Notes: generated from the letters alone by a model not told the origin. Shown: positions 33,176 through 46,352, numbered from the stretch's first letter. The stretch is DNA of 64,000 nucleotides from Phalacrocorax aristotelis (GCF_949628215.1 NC_134311.1:78176090-78240089); one strand, 5' to 3'. Program-made: numbers and translations.

Positions 33176-36051
33176 CAACATCAGCCTGTTTGGGATCTTT
33201 TTTCCCTCCGCTTTCATTCAATATGCTGCTGTTTGTCACATCTCCAAAGGAAGGCCTTAAGCTCCGGGAATGGGTTACACCTGCCCAATTTTAGCACTGT
33301 TCCCTGCTGTAATGCATTTAATTTTGAATATCCAGAATGTAAATGTGATTTCCTGACTGCAAAAGCTTGCATTTATCTCCCAGACCAGGACAGGACCAGC
33401 ACTTCTCCCTGTAGCACTGGTGGGGGTACCAGGGGATGCGCAGGTAGCAGTGATGAGTGCCGCTGCCCATCACGCTCCGCAGAATCCCTTCTAGGGGTGC
33501 AGTTTCTGTGCAGCCTCCATCTTCCCACATACCACAGCCCTTCAGGTGCCTGAGCAACCTTCATACCGGTATTTCTCGGACTGCATCCGCGTGTCCCATC
33601 CTCACGGCTGTCTTCTGCTGGTCAGTGAGGCCATTTGACCAAGATCGTTGCGCTCAGATTTATCTCACGCAGCCAGGCAGTGTCAACAAGCTCAGATCTA
33701 CTGCCATTTGAAATGGATGTGTAGACCAGCTATAAAGCTCTTAGCAGGTCCTCGCAGGCCATGAGAGGTGGTGCCAGGCTGAACAGCATTTGAAGAACCG
33801 CTAAATTATCCTGGGGAATTTACAGCTGCAAGTAAAGAGAAGGATGGTAAGTATAACTGTGCTCTGCTAAACTGTTCTGCTGCCTGCCAGTTTGCTCATA
33901 GCCAATATGGAAATAGGAATAATAATAATAAAATCCATTACATTTCCAGCTAAATAATTACATTTCCAGTTTGCTTTAGTTCTGATGTTTTTGTCACATG
34001 AGAAGGCTCTCAGTGGTGCAAATAAGGAAAGCTGTTTTTCCATGTATTTTAAATGTCAAAGTTGATTACTAGTGAAGTGAGTTGGCTTTTCAGCCCCACT
34101 GAGTTCTTGGCTTTTGTGAAGCTCTAAAATACAAATTCTGGGCCTGGTGGTGGTTGCGGAGGTGGACACCAGACTCAGATTTTCATTTCATGTGTGTCAC
34201 CAGCTGAGGGAGAGCAGTGTTGTGGAGACTGGTGCAGATGTGGAAAGATGAGAGCTGCTGTAACTCCTGAATCTTTTTATCTCCATCACCAAGAGATACC
34301 CAGAGTCTTTGGACTTCAGGATACACCGGATAGAAAGCTTAGAATTTCTCCTGCAGCACTCAGCACATGGCTCATGGCTCGGGCTGCTTTGCCTTGTGGG
34401 ATCTGTCACTTCTGAGGCAGTATAAGAACTGGCAAAAGCTACCCACACAGGTTAGATTTTGTCTTGCTTTTCCCTGTGAAGTGGTTGCAATGTGGATTAC
34501 TTTTTTTGGCTGAAAATTTACTTTGTCTGCCTTAAAATGGGGACTGAAAATGTTTTACTGAGTGGATTAGTTCCCCAGTTCCCTCGGGAATCTCTAGATG
34601 GTGTCCTTTGCTGAGTCCATCCCCTCCATTTGCTGAAATACTGCTTGGTTTTCCCTCTCCTTTTTAGGGTTGTCATCTGTGAATGCCAGCTGCTGCGGCT
34701 TTTTCTCCAGAGCATCACAGGGATGCCGTTTCCCTTCTGTCTGCAAGGGAAAGGAGCAGCACGCCTGAAACAATACAAACTTGCGACGGACAAACCCTGC
34801 ATTTACTTTCGTCTTTGGTGCAAATAAGGTGAACGCCCTCCCTTTATCGAAACTAAACAGCAGCTGAGGGGTCCAACCCCCCAGGTCTATATCTCAATAC
34901 CAGGGAGTTTATGAAAGTATAAATGTATTCCTGAGAGTCCTTATGACTACTGATTCATAAATGGCCCTTGGAAGTTTTTTCCTGGAGCTGGTTAGTCACC
35001 CAGATTTGTGACTTGGTTTAAAATCAGAATTGAGTGCCACTACTGGGAAGGAAGGATCTTTCAGACGGTAAATACTGGGGCAAAGCGGGAAAGTGGACAG
35101 CGGAAACCTGTCTGAAAGTTTTAATTTCGGATAATTTGCTGCATTGATTAGCTGCATTGGCAGATTTGGGTGAATCCAGGGCAACCATGTCAGAGCTGGA
35201 AAAAGAAACAAATAAAAGCCCCCTGTCAAATTCACTTTCCATTACTGCAGGTGATGCAAACTGAAAGCAAAACTCCTGGAGTCCAACCGGTGCTTTCCCC
35301 AGGAGGTTTCCTACATGTTCCTCTGACAAAATGCCGTCTGGTACAGCTGAGGATCACATTTGCTTTGTCCATGGCTTCAAAGCATCTTGATTGGCCCATG
35401 ACCAAGGATGCCCAAATCTTTCCCGTTTCCTTTCTGCCAGGTGCTTGTGTGCCTACCTTAAACTTGATGTGATTGAACTCCAATGTCACGTCCATCACTC
35501 CAGCTCATCCAACCTCATCCATGTCTTCCAGTATTGACAGTGCTGCTGTACAGCTCTGTGATCAGCAGGTTTTATCAGAAATCTCCAACACTATATGCCA
35601 AAGTCACTCAAAAATAGTGACTTTCCATTGCTTCCTTGGAAATGCATCTTTTCTAATATTATCACCAGCAGATCATTGAATCATAGGATCATTTAGGTTG
35701 GAAAGATCAAGTCCAACCGATTCAATTGTCTGCATCCCAAAATACTCTTGATTTTCCCCATCATTACAACTACAGCCCTCTGGATGCCCCAGTGCTTGGC
35801 AGCATAGACGCCCAGGGGAAGCTACTGTTTTGAAGCAGGGCAGATTCAAATCTCCCCCCTGGGGTTGTAGATACATAGATGTTTATCTGTGGTATTACGA
35901 GCCAGCAGTGATCCTGTAAACCCAAAGACGAGCCAGAGGTGGTTAGGCTGGAGTGATGATTTTAAGATCCCAGTGGGAAGTGTGTCACTTCTGCTACATG
36001 TTTTCACTCAAAGCTCATCTTACCTGGCACAGGATGTGACAAAGATTCATG
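33176..36051. other. Intergenic sequence between ARK2N and the provirus
   Basis: No gene was recognised. Open frames here are short and overlap on both strands. A short CR1 tail lies at about 35675-35725. The rest looks like unique intergenic DNA. Confidence 0.65.
35675..35725 (-). mobile_element. CR1 3' tail fragment, - orientation
   Basis: On the + strand 'AATCATAGGATCATTTAGG' followed by 'TTGGAAAGATCAAGTCCAACC' is the reverse complement of a CR1 3' terminus. It is short and diverged; further CR1-derived sequence may extend to about 35880. Confidence 0.65.
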
Positions 36052-36056
36052 AAAGG

Positions 36057-36300
36057 TGGTGGTTCAGCCCCAGTCGGCAACTAAACACCAGGCTGCCGCT
36101 CGCTCACTGCCCCCACCCCTGTGCGATGGGGGAGAGAATCGGAAGGGCAAAAGCAAGAAAAACCTGTGGGTTGAGATAAGAACAGTTTAATAATTAAAAT
36201 GAAATAGTAATTATTATAACAATTATTATGATTATGATAACCACAACAATAACAATAATATAAAAAGGAAAAGAGGGAAAAGAAAAAAAGAAAAAGAAAA
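36057..36300 (-). mobile_element. Partial 3' LTR of ERVL-like provirus A
   Basis: About 244 bp matching the 3' part of the LTR at 38041-38285, with roughly one difference per ten bases by eye. It includes the A-rich and AAT-rich middle. It is joined on its inner side straight to gag, so pol and most of the 3' LTR are missing. The outer edge is TGGTGGTT on the + strand, preceded by AAAGG. Confidence 0.8.
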
Positions 36301-36302
36301 CT

Positions 36303-37706
36303 GTGATGCTGGTCTGTACAGGTGGGGAGTAGGACATATCCTCTTCAAGCTGCTGAACCTTTCAGGACAGTTTCTCCACAGCTGAGACAAAGGAGGAGGA
36401 GATATTTGCTTCATAACCCCAGAGTTAATCAATCACATCCACTACTGTTGGTGCCTTGTCATCTCTCCGAGACATCACTGCCAATGAGTTTGCATGCGAA
36501 GATGGTGCGCTCCGTACAAGCCTCTTCCACATGGGTCATGTGCACTCGGCTTCATCTGGATCCTTGGATGACCGTTGATCGCCCAGGTCACTACAAATCA
36601 CTTCAAGCGTGGCTAATTCCCTCAGGTACTGGATACCTTTCTCCATGGTCATCCATTTTCCTAGGCTATCTCTTCAAAGAATAGATACCATTCTCTCACA
36701 CTGGACAGGAGTCGCCTCCAGAGGCTGAGGACTTGTGTCCCTTTTCCAATCAGTTTTTCAATACCCCCTTCTCTAGACAGGGATCCCAGTGGTTTGGCTT
36801 CCTTCCCCTCTAATTGCATCCTACTGGCCCCATTATCCCAGCATCGGAGCAGCCAGGTGACAATGTGCTCACCTGAAGGACGGCTGAAATCTTTTCGCAT
36901 ATCTCACAACTCGCTCAAGGACAGGGATTGGGTAGTTTCCGTTTCTTGTACGAGTTCTTGCTTTTCCTCCTCCTCTCCTCATGATGGCCCTGCTCTTCCA
37001 TCATCTCTTTCTAACCAAGTTGATTTCCTCTTCCAGGATTCCTTGTGTGTAGGGGTGACAGATACCGGCATGGGTTCACCGTCTGGTTCAGCTGCAGTGC
37101 ATATAGTGGGGGCTGAAGCGGCCACAGTGCCTGTCACAGGGGTTTGACTGGCCGTGGGGCCTGCAGTGGGGGCAGGAATGGCCGCAGGGCCTGTCGCCAG
37201 AGTTGGAGTGGCCTCAGTGCCTGTTCTTTTCCTTTTCTTTGTCTTCCTAGGTTCAGAGGCCTTCTCTTCCCCTTGGAGCACTGAATACTGTTGAGCAGGG
37301 CTCGGTACGCGTGGGCCAGGCCCCAGCATGCTGCAGTGATCTGTGTCTCTCTGGAGATGCTGGGGTGACAACATACTTCCTCCAAATACTCTCCTAGTTT
37401 TTCAGGGTTCTGCACTTGTTCAGGGGTGAAGTTCCAGAACACTGTGGGTGCCCACTGCCCTAGGTATTTGCCCATGCTATCCCACATGCCCTGCCACTCG
37501 TAACTATCGAGCCTTGGGGCAGATCTCTGGATGATGTTCTTAAATTGCTTATTAACCTTAGACAGAACCAAAACAATATTCCCAAGAAATACCAATAGAT
37601 GTATCTTAACTACCCGAGGATGTTCAAGAATCTGCAAAGCTGTTGTAGTGAGGGAAGAGGCACTAGAGAAGGCAGCAGCGAAGGTGCCATTCTGTGTTTC
37701 CTCCAT
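36303..37706 (-). pseudogene. ERVL-like gag, broken
   Basis: In minus orientation an opening frame of about 190 codons starts at 37706 and stops at 37134. The reading then continues in a different frame (37374 down to 36979) with a Pro/Ala/Thr-rich region and a basic KKRKR patch. After a stop it resumes in that same frame with a capsid-like piece (36900-36661) and a short piece (36432-36300). At least one frameshift and two or more stops therefore disable it, and no protease, reverse transcriptase or integrase region follows. Assignment rests on position after the LTR/leader and on resemblance of the 36661-36900 segment to avian ERVL capsids. The frames are described as found; no repair is attempted. 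Confidence 0.75.
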
Positions 37707-37989
37707 AAAAAAAACCTCTCAGAGGGGGAGGTATAATTGTGAATTGTTCCGTGAGGTCGTACCCAAGGTAAAGTAACAGCTTCAATACAAAACCCGAATA
37801 CCAGATAAAACCCAAGGCTTTATTTGTTTTAATAACAACTCTCCCAGGCAAAACATCGCTAATCACTGCAGAGCACAGCAGACTACAAGATCTAACAACA
37901 ATCTTTAACAGACACAGCAAATACAAGGGCATGGTGCAGATTGGATAAACCGACATTGAGAACAGATGAGTCAGTGCTGTGACCATCAA
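37663..37989 (-). other. Hydrophobic 108-codon leader ORF in provirus A
   Basis: The frame lies between the LTR and gag and overlaps the start of gag in another frame. The predicted product has two hydrophobic stretches, roughly residues 15-45 and 78-95. The copy at 27273-27599 is intact too and differs by one residue by eye. Because the nucleotide sequences are nearly identical in any case, intactness alone does not prove selection. Function unknown. Confidence 0.35.
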
Positions 37990-38012
37990 CTGTTGTTATC
38001 TCAAACCTTCGT

Positions 38013-38030
38013 GCTCCACGTTGGTCACCA
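38013..38030 (-). other. Candidate primer-binding site of provirus A
   Basis: Read on the minus strand, TGGTGACCAACGTGGAGC lies about ten bases inside the 5' LTR. The TGGTG start and spacing resemble the tRNA-Leu primer sites of ERVL elements, though not exactly. The same motif lies next to copy B's LTR (27623-27640). Confidence 0.5.
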
Positions 38031-38040
38031 AAAAGGACTG

Positions 38041-38636
38041 TGTTGTAGTTTAGCCCCAGACAGCAACTAAACACCACGCAGCTGCTCGCTCACTGCCCCC
38101 ACCCCTGTGGGATGGGGAGAGAATTGGAAGAGCAAAAGCAAGTAAACCTGTGGGTTGAAATAAGAACAGTTTAATAATTAATATAAAATAGTAATTATAA
38201 TAACAATTATTATGATTATGATGATGAGAATAATAATATAAAAAGGAAAAGAGGGAAAAGAGAAAAAAAAAAGCCACAAAAGATACAACCACTCACCACC
38301 CACAAACCGACGCTGCCAGTCCCCGAGCCGCGATTGCTGCCTCCCTCCCCCGGCCAGCTCCCCCCAGGTAACACACTGGGCATGACATTACATGATATGG
38401 AATATCCCTTTGGCCAGTTTGGATCAGCTGCCTTAGCTGTGCCCCCTCCCCTCCCGGCTTCTTGTGCCCCCGGCAGAGCAGGGGAAGCTGGGAAAGTCCC
38501 TGACTAGTACAGGCACTGCCCAGCAACAACTAACCATCGGTGTGTTATCAACATTATTCTCACACTAAATCCAAATCACAGCACTATGCCAGCTGCAGTG
38601 AAGAAAATTAACTCTATCCCAGCTAAAACCATGACA
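38041..38636 (-). mobile_element. 5' LTR of ERVL-like provirus A
   Basis: 596 bp in minus orientation, beginning TGTCATGGTTTTAGC and ending CTACAACA. It contains the conserved block CCAAAGGGATATTCC and AT-rich trinucleotide stretches in the middle. It is followed on the right by AAAGG (38636-38640, ambiguous by one base), which matches the five bases left of the 3' LTR fragment (36052-36056). This looks like a target-site duplication. Confidence 0.85.
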
Positions 38637-38640
38637 AAGG

Positions 38641-41600
38641 GTAATTTTATTGCTTTTCCACATGATTAAACTTCCCATTTGGGTCCATTTATTCACACTC
38701 TCCCCAGACCACATGTGACAGAACTGCCAAATAAAAACACCCCTCACAGGAGTACTGCAAGTTACAAATCACCAGCCAAGCACCTTGAAGCTATTTTCTG
38801 ATGTCTCACTAACACCTCCCTTCTGCCAACATTTTACACCTCTAATGGGATCCGTCATCTGCATGAAGAGCCACAGGAAAAGCTCTCCACGATGCGACAA
38901 TGGGCTGGAAACCACCTTGGCTGGGCTTTCCTTCTTCTCTTGGCTAGCAGCACCTCCCCGAGAGGAAGATGCCCTCTCCTCATCTTGCAGCAAGAGGGAA
39001 GAGCAGCCTAAGAAACACATTTTGCACTTAAAGTGGTGATGTGGGTTAATGAATAGATTTGGGCAAAGCAGTGGTTATTCCGAGCATTTGGGATTGGCTC
39101 TTGAAGGTGAGGACTGTACCTGCTCAGCTTTCTGTCTCTGTTGCATGGGAGTGGGGAAGGATGGCAGCATCTTCACAACGTGGGGTACCAACAAGGAAGG
39201 GACCCAGGGGAGTGAGACACCATTGAGGCTAGCTGATGGGTGACTCCTTAACTGCTCCTCCAGCTTTGCCTCTTGCTTCTGGAAGAGATCCCCAGCCCCT
39301 GGGAAGAAGGGCCATCTCCAGCATGGTGGAGAGATGTGGCCAAAAACTCAGCTTGTAAACACATCCTTGGTGGGGCAGTCTCTCCCTTTCTCGGTGAAGG
39401 GGTAGATGGGCCCTGCCTGTCTGTGAGATGCAACCCAAGGAGGAAAAAAATGTAGGTTTGGGTATTTTGTCAAATAATTTTCATTTGTGATGGTTCTTTG
39501 CCCGTGCTGGGTCTTTTCTTGAACTGTTAGTGTCACATTTCTAATCCCATGCTGAACATTAGGCTGGACAGGTGGTGATGGGAGCTCACCCTTGGTCTGT
39601 GGAAGGAGCAGAGCTCTTCAGAGCCATTTTCAGCCATGGACAGGTGAGCAATGGAAATTATCCAGGCGAAATCCTGGTGGACAATGAGACATGGGAGCAC
39701 CAGCTTGTCGAAACACCCACATATCTGTGCTTTGCCCGACCAGCCTCCCAAATAATTCTCATTTAAAAGAAGTCCCTGAAACAATGAACGCTCCAATCAC
39801 TGGGAGTCGCTATGTGTCCACAAACCACGTCTGACCCAGGAAAAGCCAGACGCAGGAGCCAGGAGCATGTAGGGGACGAAGTGTATATAGAGAACGACCT
39901 TCCCCAGGTGCTTGGTGCTGGGTGGAGGTTTGCTCCAACAACCCCAGGACATACTAAATAACCAGACACTCAACCCCTCCCTTAGCACCTAACACAATCT
40001 TGTGGCTTTTTGGTGTCTGTTGGCTTCAGGGGAAGTGTGAAGATGCTCACATGATCATGCATTACTTAAGCTGGAGCAAGTAAGCATATGCCTTCCCTTG
40101 ATTAATTGAAGACCATGTGTTTACCTGTCCTGATGCACTCGTTTGCCATGGGTGTGTTGTAGATGTATTCTTGGTGACGAGCATCAGACAGCCCCAGTAC
40201 AGCCCTTGGACTCCTCTTGTGCAACCGAGGCCGTGCCACCACTTCAGGCGCTGACGCAGGATGCCTAGGAAGTGATTAAGGGACCAGAGAGCAGCGTGCT
40301 GCCCCATGGCTGCTGCAGGGAGGTGTAAAACCAGTCTCAACACCATTCTTCATTCAGTTAGGTTCTACTTTTTCCCATCTTGTTTCCATTGCTCAGGGTG
40401 GGCTCCCCCATGGGTTCAACCCTAGCCTTGAAGACCACTGTCCCCTGCAGAGGTGGGGAGATGGGTGCAGACTGCCTTTGGGGTAACCCAGGGCAGACTC
40501 AAGCCAGTAGAATTCAGGAGTGGGAAGAGCAGGCTGGAGGTTTAAGACACCCAGAACAGAAGACCAAACCCAGTGAAAAGAGAGGTAACTTCAAAAGGCA
40601 GTTCACAGCATGTCTCGGACAAGACTTTGTGAATTGAAAACGCTGTTTAGTTAACTTCCTCCATTGCAAAAGGAGGATGAGCCCCTGGTGCACACCTGAC
40701 TATCCTCCATGCCTCCTGAGAGCATTTGAGGACCTTTTCTGTGGCTGGGATGCTGCTAAAACATAGTCTCAGGCCATTATTAAAAACCTTATCCTGCTTG
40801 GAGCTGCAGAACCATGGGCTCCTTACAAAATCTCTCCTTCCTCCAGCTGCTTGTTAGGAGGAAGAACTAGGGCAATTTTTAAAGCAGCCCCACCTGGGCA
40901 TAGCACAAGGCTGGTAGCATGCTTTCCAGGAGGGTCTGAGCCCCCTGCCAGCCAAAAAAATGTTATTATAATGCATTATACCTTAGTAAGCAGCAGCACT
41001 ACATCCTATGGCCAAGTTTTCAGAAGGGTGATGCTGAGCTGCCCCACCCTTCAATGGCCAATGTGAGGTCTTGACCTGGACCAGCACAAAACTCTAAAAT
41101 GCTCAGAAAGGTTCTCAAAAATGCTTCAGAAATAGTATTACACCCACATCCTCCCCTTCCCCATGCCTCAGCGGGGAATCCCCTTAACTCTTGGTGCTCC
41201 AGGCTCAGCCCGACTGGCTCCCAGCCACACAGAAAAGCTGGGGGTGGAGGGTGTGTGGGTGGAGGTGAGGCATCTCGGCAGCACCCAGTCTGCCAAGGAA
41301 GTAATTTGGCAAGAACTAGTCGTGATTTTTAATGCAATTTGGCCACTGACATTTTAGCTCTGAAAGCCTAGGCTGGAAGCAGTCCGTGGGAAGGCACTAG
41401 ATGGCACCAAAGCTGGAGGATATGGGCTCTGGGCTGCCATCGCACCCTCCGCTGCAACCCCCAGAATGGGGGAAAGTGCTCCCAAGAAGAGGCAAAAGGG
41501 GCTCATGGATGTGAAAACACCAATTTTTTTTTGGTTTTCCTAATCGTGTTGGACTCCATCGCCTTGGCCAGACCCTGCCCGTGCAGCCAGCACCCATCCC

Positions 41601-44600
41601 ACGGTGGGGAAATGGGACCCATGAAGCGCAAAAGAAATCAAATCATCCAGACATGATGCCAAAATTAAATCACCCAGCCGTGATTTCAAGGTAACTCATC
41701 ACCGATGGGTCCGATGGAGGGTCATTTCTCCGGGTTTCCAGCCTGGGGTCTTGGAATGCGGACAGGGGTCATTGACCTTGCCTTGTTTTTGTTAGTGCAA
41801 AGCCACTTTGAGAGCAAGGAGAGGATTTCACAGCTAAAATACTGCAATGTCCTTGATGAGTGGCAGAAACCTTGGGGTTTTGCAGCAAGGCTGAAGCTGA
41901 TCATGTTGTCAGGAGAGGGCTTTCCTTTTGCCCCGACTCTCGCACCAGCTGCGGTTGCATCCCAAAGCCGCTGCCACAGGGAACTGTTGGGATGCTGGGA
42001 TGAAGCATTGGGGGTCCACCAAGGAAAACACACCAAAACCCTTGCTCCCCAAAAATATGGGCAGGATGGAGGAGAAAGGATGAGGTTTGGGTCATTCTTC
42101 CTGAAATAGAGTGATGATGTGAAATGTCCTAAAGCCCAATCCCTGCCCCCTCTGTACGGAGGCACAGGGTCGATGGCGAGGATGTGCAGTTACAAGTGTA
42201 ATTTGAAGGAGGCATTTAATCAGCCCCAATATCCCACTCGAAACTCACTGCAAGGAAACATCACCAGCTCCCATTTTACAACAACTATCACGTGTCAGAA
42301 AAATGCCATTATTTTGTAGGCTGCCATACCTGCGCAAACAGAATGAAATTCCTGAAAGCAAAATAATTCAATTTTAGCAAAATGATGAGACGTAAGTGGG
42401 GGCATCGCAACCCCTTTGCCGCAGTAAATTGCAATCCCTCTTAAATGAGCTCAGGAGAGCACTGGGTGGGCACTGGGTCCCTCCGAACAGCTGTGAGGTC
42501 CTGAAAATACCCGCTCTCAGGGGAGAGGAAAAACCGCCTCCTTCTTTCCTCTGGAGAAAGTCCTGGGCTCTATATTTGAAATCTGCTCCGGCAAAATAGG
42601 GGCACAGTGGTTTTTTTTTCTCATCTCCCAAATGGTTGCTCTTTAGATGGGAGCTTTTCACCTGTTTTCTTATTTTCTTGCCATAAAACTGGAAAATTGA
42701 AATGCTGAAATGTTCCATTCTAATTTTAAGTGAGTACCTAATGATTTTCTCTACTTCACCTCTCTTTTTTTTTTTTTTAAGAAAAGAAATAAAAGAAAAG
42801 CGGTAAAAGGCAGAAGAGAGAAAATTACAAGGAGGCAGGAGATAAAGGAACCAAATAAGCATAGACTAAATTTCAGTGTAAATAAATCCTAAATAAAGCC
42901 CTTCCATGAACCAGGAGAACCTCACTTTCTGGCTCCCCACCTGGGCTTGGGTTGTCGCTCCCAGGCATGATACAGTGCTATGGTGTTTGCTGGAGAGATT
43001 TCTTCTCCTTTTTCAGCCTTTATCAAATCTTCATTTTGCCTGTAATTTTTCCACCTTTAGTTTTCCCCATAAGTTCTCTTCTTCAGCAGTTTTTATCTCC
43101 CCCGTCTAAGACTTGAGACCCTCAAAACCCCAGACCTGTTCCTTTTAATGGGGTTCGTAAGACCCACCACCCTTGCCCTAGAAGCTCCACCAAAAATCCA
43201 GCCATGGCCATGCTGTGGCTGTATCACCATTGATGTCAAAACATGCTCCCAAGGAAATAATTATCCAAAATGTAGCTGAAGATCAGAAAATAATGACTCA
43301 GACCATTGTCTAGGAAAGACATCACCCTGTCCATGTACTTCGTCCCTACGAGGAGTGAGGCATCAGGTCTTTTCATGCCATCAATCCCATTGCTCCTTAT
43401 CCTGCCACAAAATGGCCTCTGGGGGCACGGGATCTCCATCTTGAGCAAACCATGGCTTCAAAACTGCCAGAAGAAGTCCTTCACCAGGGTATCTTCCACC
43501 ATCCTGCCAGAGACTGGTCAAAAAAAGCCCAGGTTTGAAGGATGCTGGTTCATCAGGTTTTGGGCCAGTTGATCCCATCCCAACTTCCCAAAGGATAGCA
43601 CCCACCTTGGTTTTGCAGAAGAGGTGAAAAATGCCACATCACATCAGAATGACCGAGGGCTTTGAGGTGGGCAGAGGGCAAGTGCCAGGCCTGGAAATGA
43701 GCTGAGAGTTATGGTCACCCCCAGACCTGCCCAAGGATGGTGGCTGATGCACTACATGTGCCCCAGGACTTCTGAACTGCTCTGTACCACATTTATATCT
43801 CTCAAATACCCTCTGTGCCTGGCTGCCTAAGGGGAGAAACCTTCTCTGTGGGATGGAGGGCTGAGACAGCCCCGGTGCCCTGAGTCCGGTGCTGCAGCAC
43901 CTCCAAAGCATCTACTCCATAAGTACCCTGGTAGGACGTGCGACGTCCACAAGGCTGGAGAACATCACAATGAAGAATAATTTCACGGTGTTAATTTTTA
44001 AAGAAAGCTTGGGGGAAAAGCGGGGGGATGCCCCGAACTGGGGGTGCTGGGACCCCAAAAGCTGCACTGGGGGACACCAACAGGCCATGCGGGTGGGAGG
44101 AAGCCAAGGGCTAATTTTAATGTCAACCTGTGCCTGCAGCATCTGTGTGACACGCAAAGCCCCAGCAACAGATCAGGTGTCCCAGGGGGGCGAGGCGGGA
44201 GTGTGTGCGCGGATGAAAAGCAACAGCAGTGAGGGCTGAGCCCCGCGAAATACCCACGACAACTGCTGTGGTGGGGCCGGGGGCCATGGCAGCAGCTGCC
44301 CAAGGCAACTGGAGCCAGTGGTGGGGCTGCAGCCCCTGGCCCCGGGCCAGCAGCTATCCTGGAGGGATGCTGACATGATTTGCAGGGTCCAAGCGTGTCC
44401 TGAGAGTCCCCCGGGGCCCCTCCCGCAGCCATGATGGTGGGGATGGGTGAGCGGAGGCAAGGTGAAACCTCTCCTTGGTTGATTCATGCATGGGTTTGGC
44501 TGCGTTACCCCCTCTAGGCTTTTTGGAGCTTAAAGATGAGTCCCTTTGCAGGGTGTATTTAATACAGTGCAATCAAGCAGATTGCACCTTGCTGCTGGAA

Positions 44601-46240
44601 ACGATTTCTTGCCACTGGTAGAAATGGGAGGAAAGAGGTCATTTTTCCATGATGCATCACAAATGGGGCAGAAGAAGTGTTTTTTTTATGGCATAAGCAT
44701 GGAAAAAAACTACAAGTTTACTCCTTCCTTGGAAATATCTGTGCTGGTGTGGACGATGTGTGGCACCTGCAAACACCGAGTGTTGCAGATCCAGTGTGGC
44801 CGAGCTGTGGCCATGGGCACTGCTCGGAGCGGCACAGTGATAGCGGGGGACAAGATCCAGCCTTTCTCCATGGGAAACCCTCCTGGGGTCGGCACAGCCT
44901 CCTGTGAGACACCGAGGGGGGGGGCAAGGCAGGAGCGAAAATCCAAACTGGGATGCAGTTGGGTAGGCACTGGGAGGCTGTGGGCAACTGGGACTTTTCC
45001 TGCTCCCATTTGAGGGTAGGTCGGCACAGCAGCAGCGTGAAACCTTTCCCAAAAACAGTCCTTTTGGGTGGATGTCATAGCTCTGAAGAAGGCAGCAAAG
45101 GAGTGCAGGCAGCTGTCCCTGCTGCAGGCTGGTCTGGCATCTGCCCTCGGGCTGCAGGGCTGGGAGGGAAAAGGTTAAACAGATCCAGGTTGCCAAGCCC
45201 CTGTTTTAATTCCAATCAGGAAAAAAAAGCCCACAAAATAAACCCAACGACAAACCCAATGCAATAATCCAGGCGAACAAATCCATCGCATATATACGTT
45301 AGGCGGCTGCTGAGAGCTTAAAACCTGCCAGATGCACGGGATGGATAAAGCTAAGCGGGGATTAAGGGGGCTCCCCACGGTGGGACAGCGGCCGGCGGCG
45401 GAAACAACCCCCGGCCTGGCCAGGGTGGAAAAGGCACCAAAAAATTGGTTTGCAGCACAGTAGAATGCTTCCTGTACCCCTGTGCCCCAAAAGAAACCTG
45501 TCCTGTGCAACAGCGGGGTCTTACCCAAGTCTTTAAAACAGTTTTAAATAAACAGGGATGAGCTTCTGGTCAGGTTTCATTTTTTTGCTTGGGGGGTGGC
45601 TCCTCCTTTAAGCCATGGAGGTTCTTTGCCCCATGAGGAGGGCAGCTCTGAGCCCCCCCTGGGGTTTCCATGAGCTCTCTGCATCCCTCTGGGCTCAGCG
45701 GAGCCATTTGAGGTCAGTGATGCCCTGACGAATGAGTTTTGTCAGTAACTGGGGCGTCAACACAATAGGCCACTGTGTCGCCTGCAGGGATGGGGACCGG
45801 CACTGGGACGGGGAGAGCCCCGTCGTGCTCCTGCAGCCGGTGCGATCCTCTGCTCTGGGACCGACTTGACACGCGTTTTCCATACGTGCTGCAGGCAGGG
45901 GTGCCAGCACGGGCTGCGGTGTGGAGGGACCGCCGCGGTTCCTGCCTGACTTGGTACATGCTCTCCTCCGCAGCACCCGAACACAGCGTTTTAAGCCACC
46001 TTCTGTTGCCTCCTTTCTGTATATATTTCTCTTTTTTTAATATATGTACGCACATATGTATTTATATATTGCCCTTTGTAACCTCTCTACACTTCCTTTG
46101 GCTATTTGCCAGCATTCGTAAGTCATATCACCTCACTGTCTATCATGTAAACTGCAGGGCGTTTGCTGCCTCTTTCGGTTCATTAATGAAGGCGCTAGAA
46201 ACATGTGACCTTCCCCAGACCCCGACGGGGTCCAGATGTT
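38641..46240. other. Intergenic sequence between provirus and ARK2C promoter region
   Basis: About 7.6 kb rising from about 45% to over 55% GC by impression. No coding gene was recognised; the many overlapping frames on both strands (for example at 44546-45196) lack homology or splice context. No clear interspersed repeat was found. Distal regulatory sequence for ARK2C could lie here, but I see no specific motif cluster. Confidence 0.6.
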
Positions 46241-46249
46241 ATGCGCCCA

Positions 46250-46352
46250 CCGTTTGGTGTGGATTGCTTCATGGGTGGGCTCGGCAGCGCTGGGTTAACA
46301 GCTGGGCTCGATGATCCCAAAGGTCTTTTCCAACCGAAACGATTCTATGACG
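46250..46352 (+). mobile_element. CR1 3' tail fragment, + orientation
   Basis: 'GGGCTCGATGATCCCAAAGG' followed by 'TCTTTTCCAACC' and 'GATTCTATGAC' is the canonical CR1 3' end. Only about the last 100 bp remain. Confidence 0.8.

Noticed and set aside
44546..45196. Overlapping 155-179 codon frames on both strands
   Set aside because: No homology recognised, no consistent splice signals, and strands conflict.
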